DNA of 64,000 nt from Georgenia daeguensis (GTDB lineage Bacteria > Actinomycetota > Actinomycetes > Actinomycetales > Actinomycetaceae). Positions 35,836 to 44,410 of this stretch are shown here, one piece after another (position 1 is the first letter of the stretch; the number at the start of each line of letters is the position of its first letter). The notes under the pieces were generated by a model, which made no database searches, had not been told where the DNA came from, and saw only the letters and a list, made by a program, of their open reading frames with translations. A program made the position numbers and the translations under genes. The DNA is taken from positions 1-64,000 of the forward strand of contig NZ_BAABBA010000020.1 in NCBI RefSeq assembly GCF_039537705.1, given 5' to 3'.

Positions 35836-36780
35836 TCAGCCCGCCGCGCGCTGCGCCGTCGGCGGGACGAACGAGCCGAACGGGTTCGCGCGCCGGTAGG
35901 CGCAGACCGGGCACAGCCGCTCTCCCGACGGCGTGGGGAAGCGCGTGCCGCACCGCTCGCAGGGCGCCGTCGCCATGGACTGGACCGGCACGGGCCCGCC
36001 ATCCAGCACCTCCTGCCAGGACCGGTTGCCGACCGGTGCGAGCGCGTCCTGCGGGCACAGGTCGACGCAGCCCAGGCAGCCGTCGCAGGCCGCCGGGTCC
36101 TGCAGCAACATCGTGATCGCGGGCCCGGACGGGGCGCTGTGCCGCAGGGCGAGGGCGTCCGTGGGGCACGCCCGCACGCAGACCCCGCACGCGGTGCAGC
36201 CCCGCGCGGACAGCGCCGCCGCGGGTCCCGCCAGCGCGGCGAGAGCCGGGGCGTCGGGGGTGTCGCGGTCGACGAGCTCCCGGACGGCTGCGACGAGCCG
36301 CAGCTGCGGGTGGAGGTCCTCGTCGGGGAGGGGACGGGGAACCGGGTCGGCCAGCCCCATGACCTGGCGCCGGCTCAGCGGCATGTGCCCGGCGTCCAGC
36401 ACGGCGCGGCGGCGGCGCAGCCCGCGGGGGCGCCGGTCAGCGGCTCCCGGCGCACCGGCGTCCGGCCCGCCGTCGACGTGCAGCCGGTCCGCGCCGGACG
36501 CCTGGAGCAGCGCGACGAGCGGGCGCAGCCGGGCCGACGCGGTGCCGGCGTCGTCGCAGCCGTCGAGCCGGACCAGGACGTCCGTGGCGCCGAGTGTGAG
36601 CAGCTCCACCAGCTCGTGCCCGGCGAGGTCGGCCGCGCACGCGCCCAGCCGCACGACCACCCGCCGGCGGTCGCCGAGGGAGGCGCCCGGGTGCTCGGCG
36701 CACACGAGCTCCAGGGCCCGCTGGTCCGGCTGCCGCACCAGCCAGGCCTGCACCCCCCGCAGCCCGACGGCGCCGCTCAT
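35836..36780 (-). CDS. 4Fe-4S dicluster ferredoxin-like protein with C-terminal zinc ribbon
   Basis: 314 aa from ATG 36780. The N-terminal ~190 residues have no recognised domain. Two 4Fe-4S motifs follow, CTACGVCVRACP and CDGCLGCVDLCP, then a CxxC...CxxC ribbon (CERCGTRFP, CPVCAYRRANPFG). It overlaps the TorD-type chaperone gene by 4 bp and is the last gene of the dms operon. It may deliver electrons or help assemble the reductase; this is inferred from position. Confidence 0.82.
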   Translation of the reverse strand: MSGAVGLRGVQAWLVRQPDQRALELVCAEHPGASLGDRRRVVVRLGACAADLAGHELVELLTLGATDVLVRLDGCDDAGTASARLRPLVALLQASGADRLHVDGGPDAGAPGAADRRPRGLRRRRAVLDAGHMPLSRRQVMGLADPVPRPLPDEDLHPQLRLVAAVRELVDRDTPDAPALAALAGPAAALSARGCTACGVCVRACPTDALALRHSAPSGPAITMLLQDPAACDGCLGCVDLCPQDALAPVGNRSWQEVLDGGPVPVQSMATAPCERCGTRFPTPSGERLCPVCAYRRANPFGSFVPPTAQRAAG

Positions 36781-37484
36781 GGCAGGAACGTCGTCCGCGC
36801 CAGGTCCAGGGTGCCGAGCCCGAGCGCGGCGACGCCCTGGTAGAAGAACGTGGTCGAGGCGTTCGCCGCCTGCGTGAGGCAGCGCGGCGCCCACGCCAGC
36901 AGGTGCTCGTCGAGGAACGCCACCAGGGCGCGCAGGATCTGGGCGAGCGCGAGGTCGTCGCCGGACTCCAGCGCGTCCAGCCCCCGCACCGCCAGGGTCG
37001 CGACGAAGCTCAGCTCCAGCCCGACGTGGTCGTCCGGCTCGCTGTTGAGCCGTGGCGCCACCAGCCCGAACTCGGCGTACGCCGCGCGGACCTGCATGGT
37101 CTCCGCCTCGAAGAGCAGGCGGTCCTCGGACCGGTGCACGGACTCGTACGGAGGTGCCTTCATCGGCCCGGGGCCACGGAAGAGCCGGGTGTAGTCCCGG
37201 CGGACACGCACCTCGTCCTCGTACGCGGCAGCCGACTCGGCGAGCAGCGCCGCCCCCCGCCGGCAGTCGCTGTGGCCGGGCAGCGGCCACTCCCGCAGCA
37301 GGTCCGCGTCGCGGACGCGGGCGAGGACGTCCGCGGAGGGCGCCGCGACCAGCAGCGAGGAGAGCGTGGTGAACGCGGCGGCGAACCGGTCGAGCGTGTC
37401 CGCCAGGGCCACGCGGTCCGCCAGCAGGGTGGCGACCGGAGTGGGGTCGGCGCTCGCCCCGGGGCGGACGGGGGTGGTGGTCAT
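36777..37484 (-). CDS. TorD/DmsD-family molybdoenzyme chaperone
   Basis: 235 aa, all-helical TorD fold. Visible family features are DYTRLFRGPGPMKAPPYESVH and the downstream E-x-D-DHVGLELSF segment. Such chaperones bind the Tat signal of the catalytic subunit and hold it until the molybdenum cofactor is inserted. It lies between dmsC and the ferredoxin gene, overlapping the latter. Confidence 0.9.
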   Translation of the reverse strand: MTTTPVRPGASADPTPVATLLADRVALADTLDRFAAAFTTLSSLLVAAPSADVLARVRDADLLREWPLPGHSDCRRGAALLAESAAAYEDEVRVRRDYTRLFRGPGPMKAPPYESVHRSEDRLLFEAETMQVRAAYAEFGLVAPRLNSEPDDHVGLELSFVATLAVRGLDALESGDDLALAQILRALVAFLDEHLLAWAPRCLTQAANASTTFFYQGVAALGLGTLDLARTTFLP

Positions 37485-37497
37485 GTCCTTGCCTTCC

Positions 37498-38430
37498 TCA
37501 CATGCCGATCCGGGTCATGGAGTCGTAGAACAGGGAACGGCCGATCAGCTCGCCCCCGAGGACCAGCACCAGGGCGGTGACGGCCAGCACGGCCAGCGGC
37601 ACGGCGCGGGCGGTCGGCGACGCGCGCCGGACGAGGAAGACGGACAGCAGCCCCGCGCCGACGAAGACCAGCACGAGCCGCGCGACGAACCAGCCACCGG
37701 AGAAGACGGCGGCGGACTCGGCGGCGGCCCCGCCCGCCGTCGTAAGACCGGTGAGGTGGAGCGGGATGATGAGGAACTCCACGCCCAGGAGGGCGACCGC
37801 CGCCACCCCGACGCCCTTGAGGCAGGAGGAGAGCAGCTCCCGGGTGGGGGCGTCCACCTCGTCCGTGCGCCCGGCGCGGGCGGCCGCGCGCCGCCGCCAC
37901 AGGACGGTCGCCATGAACGCGGCCCCGACGGCGAGCGAGCCGAGGAGGAACGTGGTGGTGAAGAACTGCGCCGGGGTGGCCCAGGTGTGCCAGGCCGGGA
38001 CGGTGACGAGCGAGTAGTAGATCATGCTCATCGACAGGACGAGCAGCAGCCCGACCACCGCGGTGAGCGCGGCGAGGGCCTGGCGCAGCCTGGTCGAGCC
38101 CCACCGGAACCACTGGGCCAGGGCGAAGAGGAAGCCCAGGCCGGCGAACGTGGTGCCGGCGATGATCTCGCGGGAGAGCCAGGACGTCTCCACGTGGCGG
38201 ATGACGTTGAGCGTGTTCATCACGTCGTTCATGTGGAACATCGACGCGATCAGGCCCAGCACCAGCGTCGGGCCGATGGCGTAGAGCGCCGGGTCGGTGA
38301 CCCGGTCCACGGCCTCACGGCCGTACCGGCGCGAGGCGAAGACCTGCACCACGCCGAGGACGACGAACGCGCCGACGCTCATCTGCGCGAGCACGGTGAA
38401 GATGATCATGGGCAGCTCGTGCGTGTTCAC
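37498..38430 (-). CDS. dmsC: DMSO reductase membrane anchor subunit DmsC
   Basis: 310 aa with about eight hydrophobic helices, starting MNTHELPMIIFTVLAQMSVG as typical for DmsC. It should anchor DmsAB and oxidise menaquinol. RHVETSWLSREI, a conserved DmsC-type segment, is present. It lies 3 bp after dmsB. Confidence 0.93.
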   Translation of the reverse strand: MNTHELPMIIFTVLAQMSVGAFVVLGVVQVFASRRYGREAVDRVTDPALYAIGPTLVLGLIASMFHMNDVMNTLNVIRHVETSWLSREIIAGTTFAGLGFLFALAQWFRWGSTRLRQALAALTAVVGLLLVLSMSMIYYSLVTVPAWHTWATPAQFFTTTFLLGSLAVGAAFMATVLWRRRAAARAGRTDEVDAPTRELLSSCLKGVGVAAVALLGVEFLIIPLHLTGLTTAGGAAAESAAVFSGGWFVARLVLVFVGAGLLSVFLVRRASPTARAVPLAVLAVTALVLVLGGELIGRSLFYDSMTRIGM

Positions 38431-38433
38431 GGC

Positions 38434-39051
38434 TCACAGCTCCTCGGGGTTGGCCACGGCGCCGGTCCCGGCGCCGGTGGGCTGCGCGTCGCGGTGGGGC
38501 GTGATGACCAGGCGCGGGCGGGTGATGGAGGGGTCGGGCAGCGGCTCGACGGCGGCGAGATCGCCGTGCCGGGCGCGCAGCTCGTCGATCGGGCCCCAGT
38601 CGAGGGCGCGGGACGGGCAGGCCGCCACGCACGCGGGGTCCTCGCCCTCGGCCCGGTAGTCCGCGCACATGTCGCACTTGGACATGTGGCCGGTCTGCGG
38701 GTTGAACTGCGGGGCCGAGTAGGGGCAGGCCCACTCGCAGTAGCGGCAGCCCACGCACTTGTCCTCGTCGACGCTGACGATCCCGTCCTCGCCGACGTGC
38801 ATCGCGGTGGTCGGGCAGACCTCCACGCAGATCGGGTTCTCGCAGTGGTTGCACGCCATCGACGTGTAGTACGAGAAGACGTTCGGGACGAAGGTGTCGC
38901 CGTCCCGCTGCCAGGTCCCGCCGGTGTACTCCGCGACGCGCCGCCAGGTCACCCCCGTGGGCAGGTCGTGCTTGTCCTTGCAGGCCACCGAGCAGGCCTT
39001 GCAGCCGTTGCACAGGGTCTGGTCGAAGTGGAATCCGAGTTGCTGAGCCAT
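38434..39051 (-). CDS. dmsB: DMSO reductase iron-sulfur subunit DmsB
   Basis: 205 aa from ATG 39051. Four 4Fe-4S cysteine groups: CNGCKACSVACKDKHDL, CNHCENPICVEVCP, CVGCRYCEWACPY, and the CDMC...CVAACP set. It passes electrons from DmsC to the molybdenum site of DmsA. The frame upstream to 39135 lies in dmsA and is not used. Confidence 0.95.
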   Translation of the reverse strand: MAQQLGFHFDQTLCNGCKACSVACKDKHDLPTGVTWRRVAEYTGGTWQRDGDTFVPNVFSYYTSMACNHCENPICVEVCPTTAMHVGEDGIVSVDEDKCVGCRYCEWACPYSAPQFNPQTGHMSKCDMCADYRAEGEDPACVAACPSRALDWGPIDELRARHGDLAAVEPLPDPSITRPRLVITPHRDAQPTGAGTGAVANPEEL

Positions 39052-39065
39052 GTTCCTCTCCTGCC

Positions 39066-41522
39066 TCAGACCTTCTGGACCTGAGCGAGCGTGGTGTGCT
39101 GGGCGTTGCCCTTGGCGATGGGGGACGGGTGCCACGAGGTCAGCGAGTTGACCGAGCCTCCGACGTCGACCCCGCGCCTGTCGGGGGAGTACCAGGCACC
39201 CTGCGGGACGGACATCACCCCGGGGGCGATCCGGGCGGTGACCCGGGCGGGCAGCTGGATGCGGCCGCGGTCGTTGAACACCTGCACGAGGTCACCGTTG
39301 GCGATGCCGCGCTCGGCGGCGTCCCCGGGGTTGATCCACACCACCTGCGGGTGCGCCTCCTTCATCCAGTCGACGTTCCCGTAGGAGGAGTGCGTGCGCT
39401 GCTTGTAGTGGTGGCCGATGACCTGCAGCGGGTACGTGGCGTTCGCCCGGGCCTCGGCGGCCCCCTCCCAGGTGTCGAGGTGCTCGGGCAGCGCCGTGAT
39501 CCGGTCGCCCTCGGGCAGCTCCCACGTCCTGGCCAGCTCCCAGAGCTGCTGGGAGAAGATCTCGATCTTCCCCGACGGCGTGGCGAGCGGGTTGGCCTCC
39601 GGGTCGGCACGGAAGTCGGCGAGGGCGACGTTGCCGCTGTCGGTCGGCGCCTTGACCTTCCACACGCCCATCTCCCGGAGCTCCTCGAAGCTCGGCAGGT
39701 CGGGGATGTTCTCCCGGGAGGCGTCGACGACGGCGGCCACCCACTCCTCCTGGGTGCGGCCCTCCGTGAACTGCTGCTCCACCCCGAGCCGGCGCGCGAT
39801 CTCCGTCATCATCTCGTAGACGGTCTTGCAGTCGTAGAGCGGCTCGATGACCTTGTCGGCCACGATCGTGTACCCGAGGTTGCCGGCGCTGCCCTGCTGG
39901 ATGATGTCGAGCTGCTCGGCGTTGGAGACGTCGGGCAGCACGATGTCGGCGTAGCGGGCCGAGACCGTCATCTGGTTGTCGATGACGACGATGAGCTCGC
40001 ACCTGGTGTCGTCCTCGAGCAGCTTGACGGTGCGGTTGATGTCGCCGTGCTGGTTCGTCAGGGCGTTGCCCGCGTACTGCCAGACCATCTTGATCGGGAC
40101 GTCGAGCTTGTCCTTGCCGCGCACGCCGTCACGCAGGGCGGTCATCTCCGGGCCGTGGTCGATGGCGTCGGTCCACCCGAACACCGAGATCGCGGTCTGG
40201 ACGGGGTTCTCGGTGGCGAACGGGTTCGCCATCGGCAGGGAGTAGGCCCCCTCACGCTCACCGGTGCCGCCGCCGGGCACGCCCACGGAGCCGGTCAGCG
40301 CCGCGAGGGTGAAGATCGCGCGGGCCTGGTTCTCGCCGTTGGCGTGGCGCTGCGGGCCCCAGCCCTGGGTGATGTGGACGGGGCGGGCCCGGCCGATCTC
40401 CCGGCCGAGCCGGACGATGGACGACGCCGGCACCCCGGTGACGGACGCGGCCCAGTCGGGCGTCTTCTCGGTGCCGTCGGGACCCTCGCCCATGATGTAG
40501 GAGCGGTAGGAGCTCCCGGCGGGCACGCCGTCGGGCATGTGGTCCTCGTCGAAGCCGACGCAGTACCTGTCGAGGAACTTCTGGTCGTGGAGGTTCTCGG
40601 AGATCATCACGTGCGCGATGCCGGCCACGAGGGCCGCGTCGGTGCCGGGGCGCAGGGCGACCCACTCGTCCGCGAGGCCGAGCGCGGTGTCGGAGTAGCG
40701 CGGGTCGACGACGATCGTGCGGACGTTGTGCAGCTTCTTCGTCTGCTGGCTGACGAAGGTCTCGCCGCCGCCGGACATGCGCGTCTCGAGCGTGTTGTTG
40801 CCGAAGAGGATCTGCAGCTGGGCGTTCTTGGCGTCGTCGAGGCTGTTCGACCCGATCCAGCCGCCGTAGTGGTACCCGACGGCGCCGGCGATCTGCGCGG
40901 AGGAGTAGTCGCCGTAGTGGTTGAGGTAGCCGCCGACACAGTTCATCAGCCGCGCGACCGGGGTCTCGATCGGGGGCCAGCTGCGGGTGATCGTCCCGCC
41001 GAGGGTGCCGGTGCCGTAGTTGAGGTAGATGGACTCGTTGCCGTAGTCCTTGATGAGCCGCTGGATCGTCGAGGCGATCTCGTCGAACGCCTCCTCCCAG
41101 CTGATCTCCTCCCACTCGCCGGCACCGCGGCGGGTGCCGGCCACCCGGCGCAGCGGGGTCTTGAGCCGGTCGGGGTTGTAGATGCGGTGCCGGATGGAAC
41201 GGCCGCGCACGCAGGCGCGGATCTGCTGGGTGCCGAGCTCGTCGTCGCCGGTGTTGTCCGGCAGCACCCGGACGATCCGGCCGTCCTTGACCTGCATCCG
41301 CAGCGGGCACCGCGAGCCGCAGTTGACGTTGCAGGAGGACCAGACGGTGCGGTCGGCGTCGAGCGAGGAGACGGTGGCGGCGTTGGCCGGGCCCACCCCG
41401 GGGAGCACGCCGAAGTGGGAGGCCGCCCCCGCGAGGGCGACGGTGCCGCCGGCCGCCGCGGACCACTTGAGGAACGACCGGCGCTCCAGACCTGCCGGTC
41501 GTGCGGTGGTGTGCGTGGTCAT
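39066..41522 (-). CDS. dmsA: DMSO/N-oxide reductase catalytic subunit DmsA (Mo-bisMGD)
   Basis: 818 aa. A twin-arginine signal (LERRSFLKW, R14-R15) leads to Tat export. The N-terminal 4Fe-4S site uses C64, C68, C72 and C104. The YGDYSSAQ segment (S207/S208) should supply the serine ligand of molybdenum, as in E. coli DmsA. Long stretches such as GPEMTALRDGVRGKDKLDVP and LGVEQQFTEGRTQEEW are, from memory, nearly as in E. coli DmsA. It likely reduces DMSO or related S/N-oxides. GGAGG lies 4 nt before the ATG. Confidence 0.94.
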   Translation of the reverse strand: MTTHTTARPAGLERRSFLKWSAAAGGTVALAGAASHFGVLPGVGPANAATVSSLDADRTVWSSCNVNCGSRCPLRMQVKDGRIVRVLPDNTGDDELGTQQIRACVRGRSIRHRIYNPDRLKTPLRRVAGTRRGAGEWEEISWEEAFDEIASTIQRLIKDYGNESIYLNYGTGTLGGTITRSWPPIETPVARLMNCVGGYLNHYGDYSSAQIAGAVGYHYGGWIGSNSLDDAKNAQLQILFGNNTLETRMSGGGETFVSQQTKKLHNVRTIVVDPRYSDTALGLADEWVALRPGTDAALVAGIAHVMISENLHDQKFLDRYCVGFDEDHMPDGVPAGSSYRSYIMGEGPDGTEKTPDWAASVTGVPASSIVRLGREIGRARPVHITQGWGPQRHANGENQARAIFTLAALTGSVGVPGGGTGEREGAYSLPMANPFATENPVQTAISVFGWTDAIDHGPEMTALRDGVRGKDKLDVPIKMVWQYAGNALTNQHGDINRTVKLLEDDTRCELIVVIDNQMTVSARYADIVLPDVSNAEQLDIIQQGSAGNLGYTIVADKVIEPLYDCKTVYEMMTEIARRLGVEQQFTEGRTQEEWVAAVVDASRENIPDLPSFEELREMGVWKVKAPTDSGNVALADFRADPEANPLATPSGKIEIFSQQLWELARTWELPEGDRITALPEHLDTWEGAAEARANATYPLQVIGHHYKQRTHSSYGNVDWMKEAHPQVVWINPGDAAERGIANGDLVQVFNDRGRIQLPARVTARIAPGVMSVPQGAWYSPDRRGVDVGGSVNSLTSWHPSPIAKGNAQHTTLAQVQKV

Positions 41523-41761
41523 GGGTCCTCCCGGTGGCTGCGCTCGGATACCTGTTCATTAAGGCGCACCGCCGGGTTGCGAACGTGGGGCGATGGTCCC
41601 GCGCCGCCCGGGGGCACGGGGCGTCGACGGTGTGACGCACGTCCCCTCCGGGACTTTCGGACCCGGTCCGCGCGGTTCGCCCGGCGGGCCCAGGGACACC
41701 GGCACCCGGTGTGCCACGATGGGCGAGACACCGAGAGGCCGCCCCGCGGAAGGAGCACCCC
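41523..41761. other. 239-bp divergent intergenic region (dmsA / CMD gene)
   Basis: Holds the promoters of both units. An AT-rich patch, ctgttcattaagg at 41548-41560, is the likely dmsA promoter region. I see no clear FNR/CRP or NarL box. No gene seen. Confidence 0.5.
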
Positions 41762-42082
41762 ATGCCCGACCACCTGCCCGAGGTCTACACCGACTTCCGG
41801 AAGCGCTTCAGCGAGGTCGCGCGCAGCCAGGACGCCCTCGCCGCGGCCGTCGACGCGGCCGGCCCGCTCGACGAGCGAACCACGCGCCTGGTCAAGCTCG
41901 GCATCGCCGTCGGCGCCCAGGCCGAGGGGGCGGTCCGCTCGAACGTGCGCAAGGCGCTCGCGGCCGGTGCGACCGTCGAGGAGGTCGAGCAGGTGGTGCT
42001 GCTCGGGATGACCACCCGCGGCTTCCCCGCCACCGTGGCGGCGTGGCAGTGGCTGAACGAGGTCGTGGGGGAGCGGGAGTGA
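41762..42082 (+). CDS. Carboxymuconolactone decarboxylase (CMD/AhpD-like) family protein
   Basis: 106 aa from ATG 41762 with AAGGAG upstream. Pattern: ERTTRLVKLGIAVGAQAEGAVRSNVRKAL then EEVEQVVLLGMTTRGFPATVAAW. The CxxC of AhpD peroxidase-type members is absent (the position reads AQAEG), so a redox role is unlikely. It starts an operon with DUF6457 and moaE. Function unclear. Confidence 0.88.
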   Translation: MPDHLPEVYTDFRKRFSEVARSQDALAAAVDAAGPLDERTTRLVKLGIAVGAQAEGAVRSNVRKALAAGATVEEVEQVVLLGMTTRGFPATVAAWQWLNEVVGERE

Positions 42083-42483
42083 GCGACCGGCGAACCGGGC
42101 CGGCCGAGACCGGCCCGGGTGCGGGACGCGGCGACGAGACCCGCAAGATGACCGTGATGAACGCCTGGCTCGACGAGGTCTGCGCGGAGCTCGGCGTCGA
42201 CCGTGACGTGCTGAGCGCGGCCACCCCACCGATGCTGCGCCTCATCAGCGAGGTCGCGCACGGCCCCAGCCGTCCCGGCGCACCCCTGACGGCCTTCGTC
42301 GTCGGTCTCGCGGCGGCCCGGGCCGCCGGCGGGACGGACGAGCAGGCGGGCGCCGTCGTCGAGCGGGTCGACGCCGTCAGCGCCCTGGTGGCGCGGTGGA
42401 ACGAGCGTCACGACGGCGCCACGCCGGGCGCACCGGCCGCGCCGGGCCGGGCTGGGGCGAACGAGACGGAGGGCACGCGATGA
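42079..42483 (+). CDS. DUF6457 domain protein, Moco-associated
   Basis: 134 aa from GTG 42079 (GTGA overlap). The conserved part is MNAWLDEVCAELGVDRDV to VAHGPSRPGAPLTAFVVGLA. DUF6457 domains occur alone or fused to MobA-type proteins in actinobacterial molybdenum-cofactor loci, so a Moco role is probable. The C-terminus is a Pro/Gly tail. Coupled to moaE by ATGA overlap. Confidence 0.75.
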   Translation: MSDRRTGPAETGPGAGRGDETRKMTVMNAWLDEVCAELGVDRDVLSAATPPMLRLISEVAHGPSRPGAPLTAFVVGLAAARAAGGTDEQAGAVVERVDAVSALVARWNERHDGATPGAPAAPGRAGANETEGTR

Positions 42484-42926
42484 CCTCGCGGGTCACCCCG
42501 CCCGGTCACCGCGTGGTGCTCGCGGACGTGCGCGACACCGCGATCGAGGTGGGGGAGTGCGCGGCCGCGGTGGACGATCCGGCGGCGGGCGCCGTCGTCA
42601 CGTTCGGCGGCGTGGTGCGCAACCACGACGGCGGGCGCAGCGTGCGCGAGATCGAGTACGTCGGCCACCCGACGGCCGGGCAGGTCGTCGCGGAGGTGGC
42701 CGCCGACGTCGCCGCACGGTTCCCGGTCGACGCGGTCGCCGTCGTGCACCGGGTCGGCACGCTGCGGGTGGGCGACGTGGCCCTGGCGGCCGCTGTCTCC
42801 GCCGCGCACCGCGCCGAGGCGTTCGAGGCGACGGCGGAGCTGGTCGAGGAGATCAAGCGCCGCCTGCCGGTGTGGAAGCGTCAGGTCTTCCCCGACGGCA
42901 CGCACGAGTGGACCGGGAGCGCTTGA
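42480..42926 (+). CDS. moaE: Molybdopterin synthase catalytic subunit MoaE
   Basis: 148 aa from ATG 42480. Motifs: GAVVTFGGVVRNHDGGRSVR, a CDS-type LEYVGHP segment and the active-site lysines in EIKRRLPVWKRQVFPDG. With MoaD it converts cPMP to molybdopterin. It ends 3 bp from the convergent moaD gene. Confidence 0.95.
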   Translation: MTSRVTPPGHRVVLADVRDTAIEVGECAAAVDDPAAGAVVTFGGVVRNHDGGRSVREIEYVGHPTAGQVVAEVAADVAARFPVDAVAVVHRVGTLRVGDVALAAAVSAAHRAEAFEATAELVEEIKRRLPVWKRQVFPDGTHEWTGSA

Positions 42927-42929
42927 GGC

Positions 42930-43229
42930 TCAGCCCCCGGCGAAGGGCGGGAGGACGTCGACGCGCACCGCCGCCGCGCCCGGCGCGCCGAGCGGCGTCG
43001 AGCGGTCCTCGCGGACGACGTCGTCGACCAGCAGGCTGGAGATCGCCAGCACCCGTCCCAGCGCCGGGCCGCGGGCGGTGGCGAGGGCGGCCACGAGGTC
43101 GCTCGCGGTGGCCCCGTCCGCCAGCGGGACGTCCTCGGCCGTGACGCCCGCCGCCTCGGCCGCCGCGGCGAAGTAGCGGACGCGGGCGGTGAGGGTGCCC
43201 ACCGCGGGGGAGTCGAGGCGGGTGGTCAT
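42930..43229 (-). CDS. moaD: MoaD/ThiS family sulfur carrier (molybdopterin synthase small subunit)
   Basis: 99 aa ubiquitin-like protein ending in PPFAGG; the C-terminal GG is the thiocarboxylation site. It sits one base after moaA on the same strand and faces moaE, so the MoaD-MoaE pair is complete although on opposite strands. Confidence 0.93.
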   Translation of the reverse strand: MTTRLDSPAVGTLTARVRYFAAAAEAAGVTAEDVPLADGATASDLVAALATARGPALGRVLAISSLLVDDVVREDRSTPLGAPGAAAVRVDVLPPFAGG

Positions 43230-43230
43230 G

Positions 43231-44328
43231 TCATCCTCCGATGGCGCTCATGGGACGCTGCGGCTGCAGGAAGCCGGGGTCGTCGATGCCGTGGCCGGCC
43301 TTCTTGCCCCACATGGCGACCCGCCACGTCTCCGCGATCTCGGCGTCGGAGGCGCCCGAGCGCACGAGGCCCCGCAGGTCGGTCTCCGTCCGGGAGAACA
43401 GGCAGGTGCGCACCTGGCCGTCGGCCGTGAGGCGGGTGCGGTCGCAGGCGCCGCAGAACGGCTGCGTCACCGAGGCGATGACGCCGACGGTGCCGCCGGG
43501 GGTGTCCTCGGTGGGCTCCACCGTCCAGCGCTCGGCTGGGGCGGCGCCGCGCTCGCCGGGATCGTGGGGGGTGAGGGTGAACCGCCGGCGCAGCGTCGCC
43601 AGGATCTCCCCGGCGGTGACCATCTCGCCACGCTTCCACATCTCGGGCGGGCCGAGCGGCATCTGCTCGATGAACCGTAGCTCGAACCCCCGGCGCAGCG
43701 CGAAGGCGAGCAGGTCGGGTGCCTCGGCGTCGTTGAGACCGCGCATGAGGACGGAGTTGATCTTCACCGGCGTCAGCCCGGCCGCCTCGGAGGCGTCGAT
43801 CCCGGCCAGGACGTCGGGCAGCCGGTCGCGGCGGACCAGCGTCGCGTACGTCTCCCGGTCCAGGGAGTCCAGGGAGATGTTCACGCGGTGCAGGCCCGCG
43901 GCGGCCAGCCCGGCCGCCCGCCGCTCGAGACCCAGCCCGTTGGTGGTCAGCGAGGTCTCCGGCACCTCGCCGGTGTCGGTGCGCAGCGCGGTGGTGGCGG
44001 CGACGATGTCCTCGAGGCCCTTGCGCAGCAGCGGCTCGCCGCCGGTGAAGCGGACCTCCCGGATGCCCAGGTGCTCGACCGCGACGGTGACGAGGCGCAC
44101 CACCTCGGCGTCGGAGAGCACCTCGGCGGTGGGGAGCCAGTCGAACCCCTCCGGCGGCATGCAGTACTCGCACCGCAGGTTGCACCTGTCCGTGAGCGAG
44201 ACGCGAAGGTCGCGGGCGACGCGCCCGAAGGTGTCCACGAGCCCGGCGGTCGCGGGCCGGGGGCTCGCCGGCGCACCCGCGACCGCCGTCCGGGGCGGGC
44301 CGGGCAGACCGAGATCGACTGGAGCCAC
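43231..44328 (-). CDS. moaA: GTP 3',8-cyclase MoaA
   Basis: 365 aa from GTG 44328. Radical SAM cluster C49-x3-C53-x2-C56 (CNLRCEYC); the second cluster is CGACDRTRLTADGQVRTC. It ends in the essential GG dipeptide (SAIGG). Catalyses the first step of molybdenum cofactor synthesis. The N-terminal extension before LVDTFGRVARDLRVS is Pro/Ala-rich; a start further upstream (44514) is not supported. Confidence 0.95.
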   Translation of the reverse strand: MAPVDLGLPGPPRTAVAGAPASPRPATAGLVDTFGRVARDLRVSLTDRCNLRCEYCMPPEGFDWLPTAEVLSDAEVVRLVTVAVEHLGIREVRFTGGEPLLRKGLEDIVAATTALRTDTGEVPETSLTTNGLGLERRAAGLAAAGLHRVNISLDSLDRETYATLVRRDRLPDVLAGIDASEAAGLTPVKINSVLMRGLNDAEAPDLLAFALRRGFELRFIEQMPLGPPEMWKRGEMVTAGEILATLRRRFTLTPHDPGERGAAPAERWTVEPTEDTPGGTVGVIASVTQPFCGACDRTRLTADGQVRTCLFSRTETDLRGLVRSGASDAEIAETWRVAMWGKKAGHGIDDPGFLQPQRPMSAIGG

Positions 44329-44410
44329 CTCACCACTGTAGCCATGACACCCCAGGACGTTCGCCCCGACCGGCGGCACCGTGGCCGTGCAGCGGGAAAC
44401 GTGCCGTGGG

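Noticed and set aside
39096..42011. 971-aa plus-strand open frame opposite dmsA
   Set aside because: Antisense shadow; dmsA has Tat signal, Fe-S cysteines and long conserved blocks.
41763..42082. AhpD-type peroxidase function for the CMD-family protein
   Set aside because: The CxxC redox motif is absent.
42926..42930. Terminator between moaE and moaD
   Set aside because: The genes converge with only 3 bp between them; no hairpin is visible, so their transcripts probably overlap.
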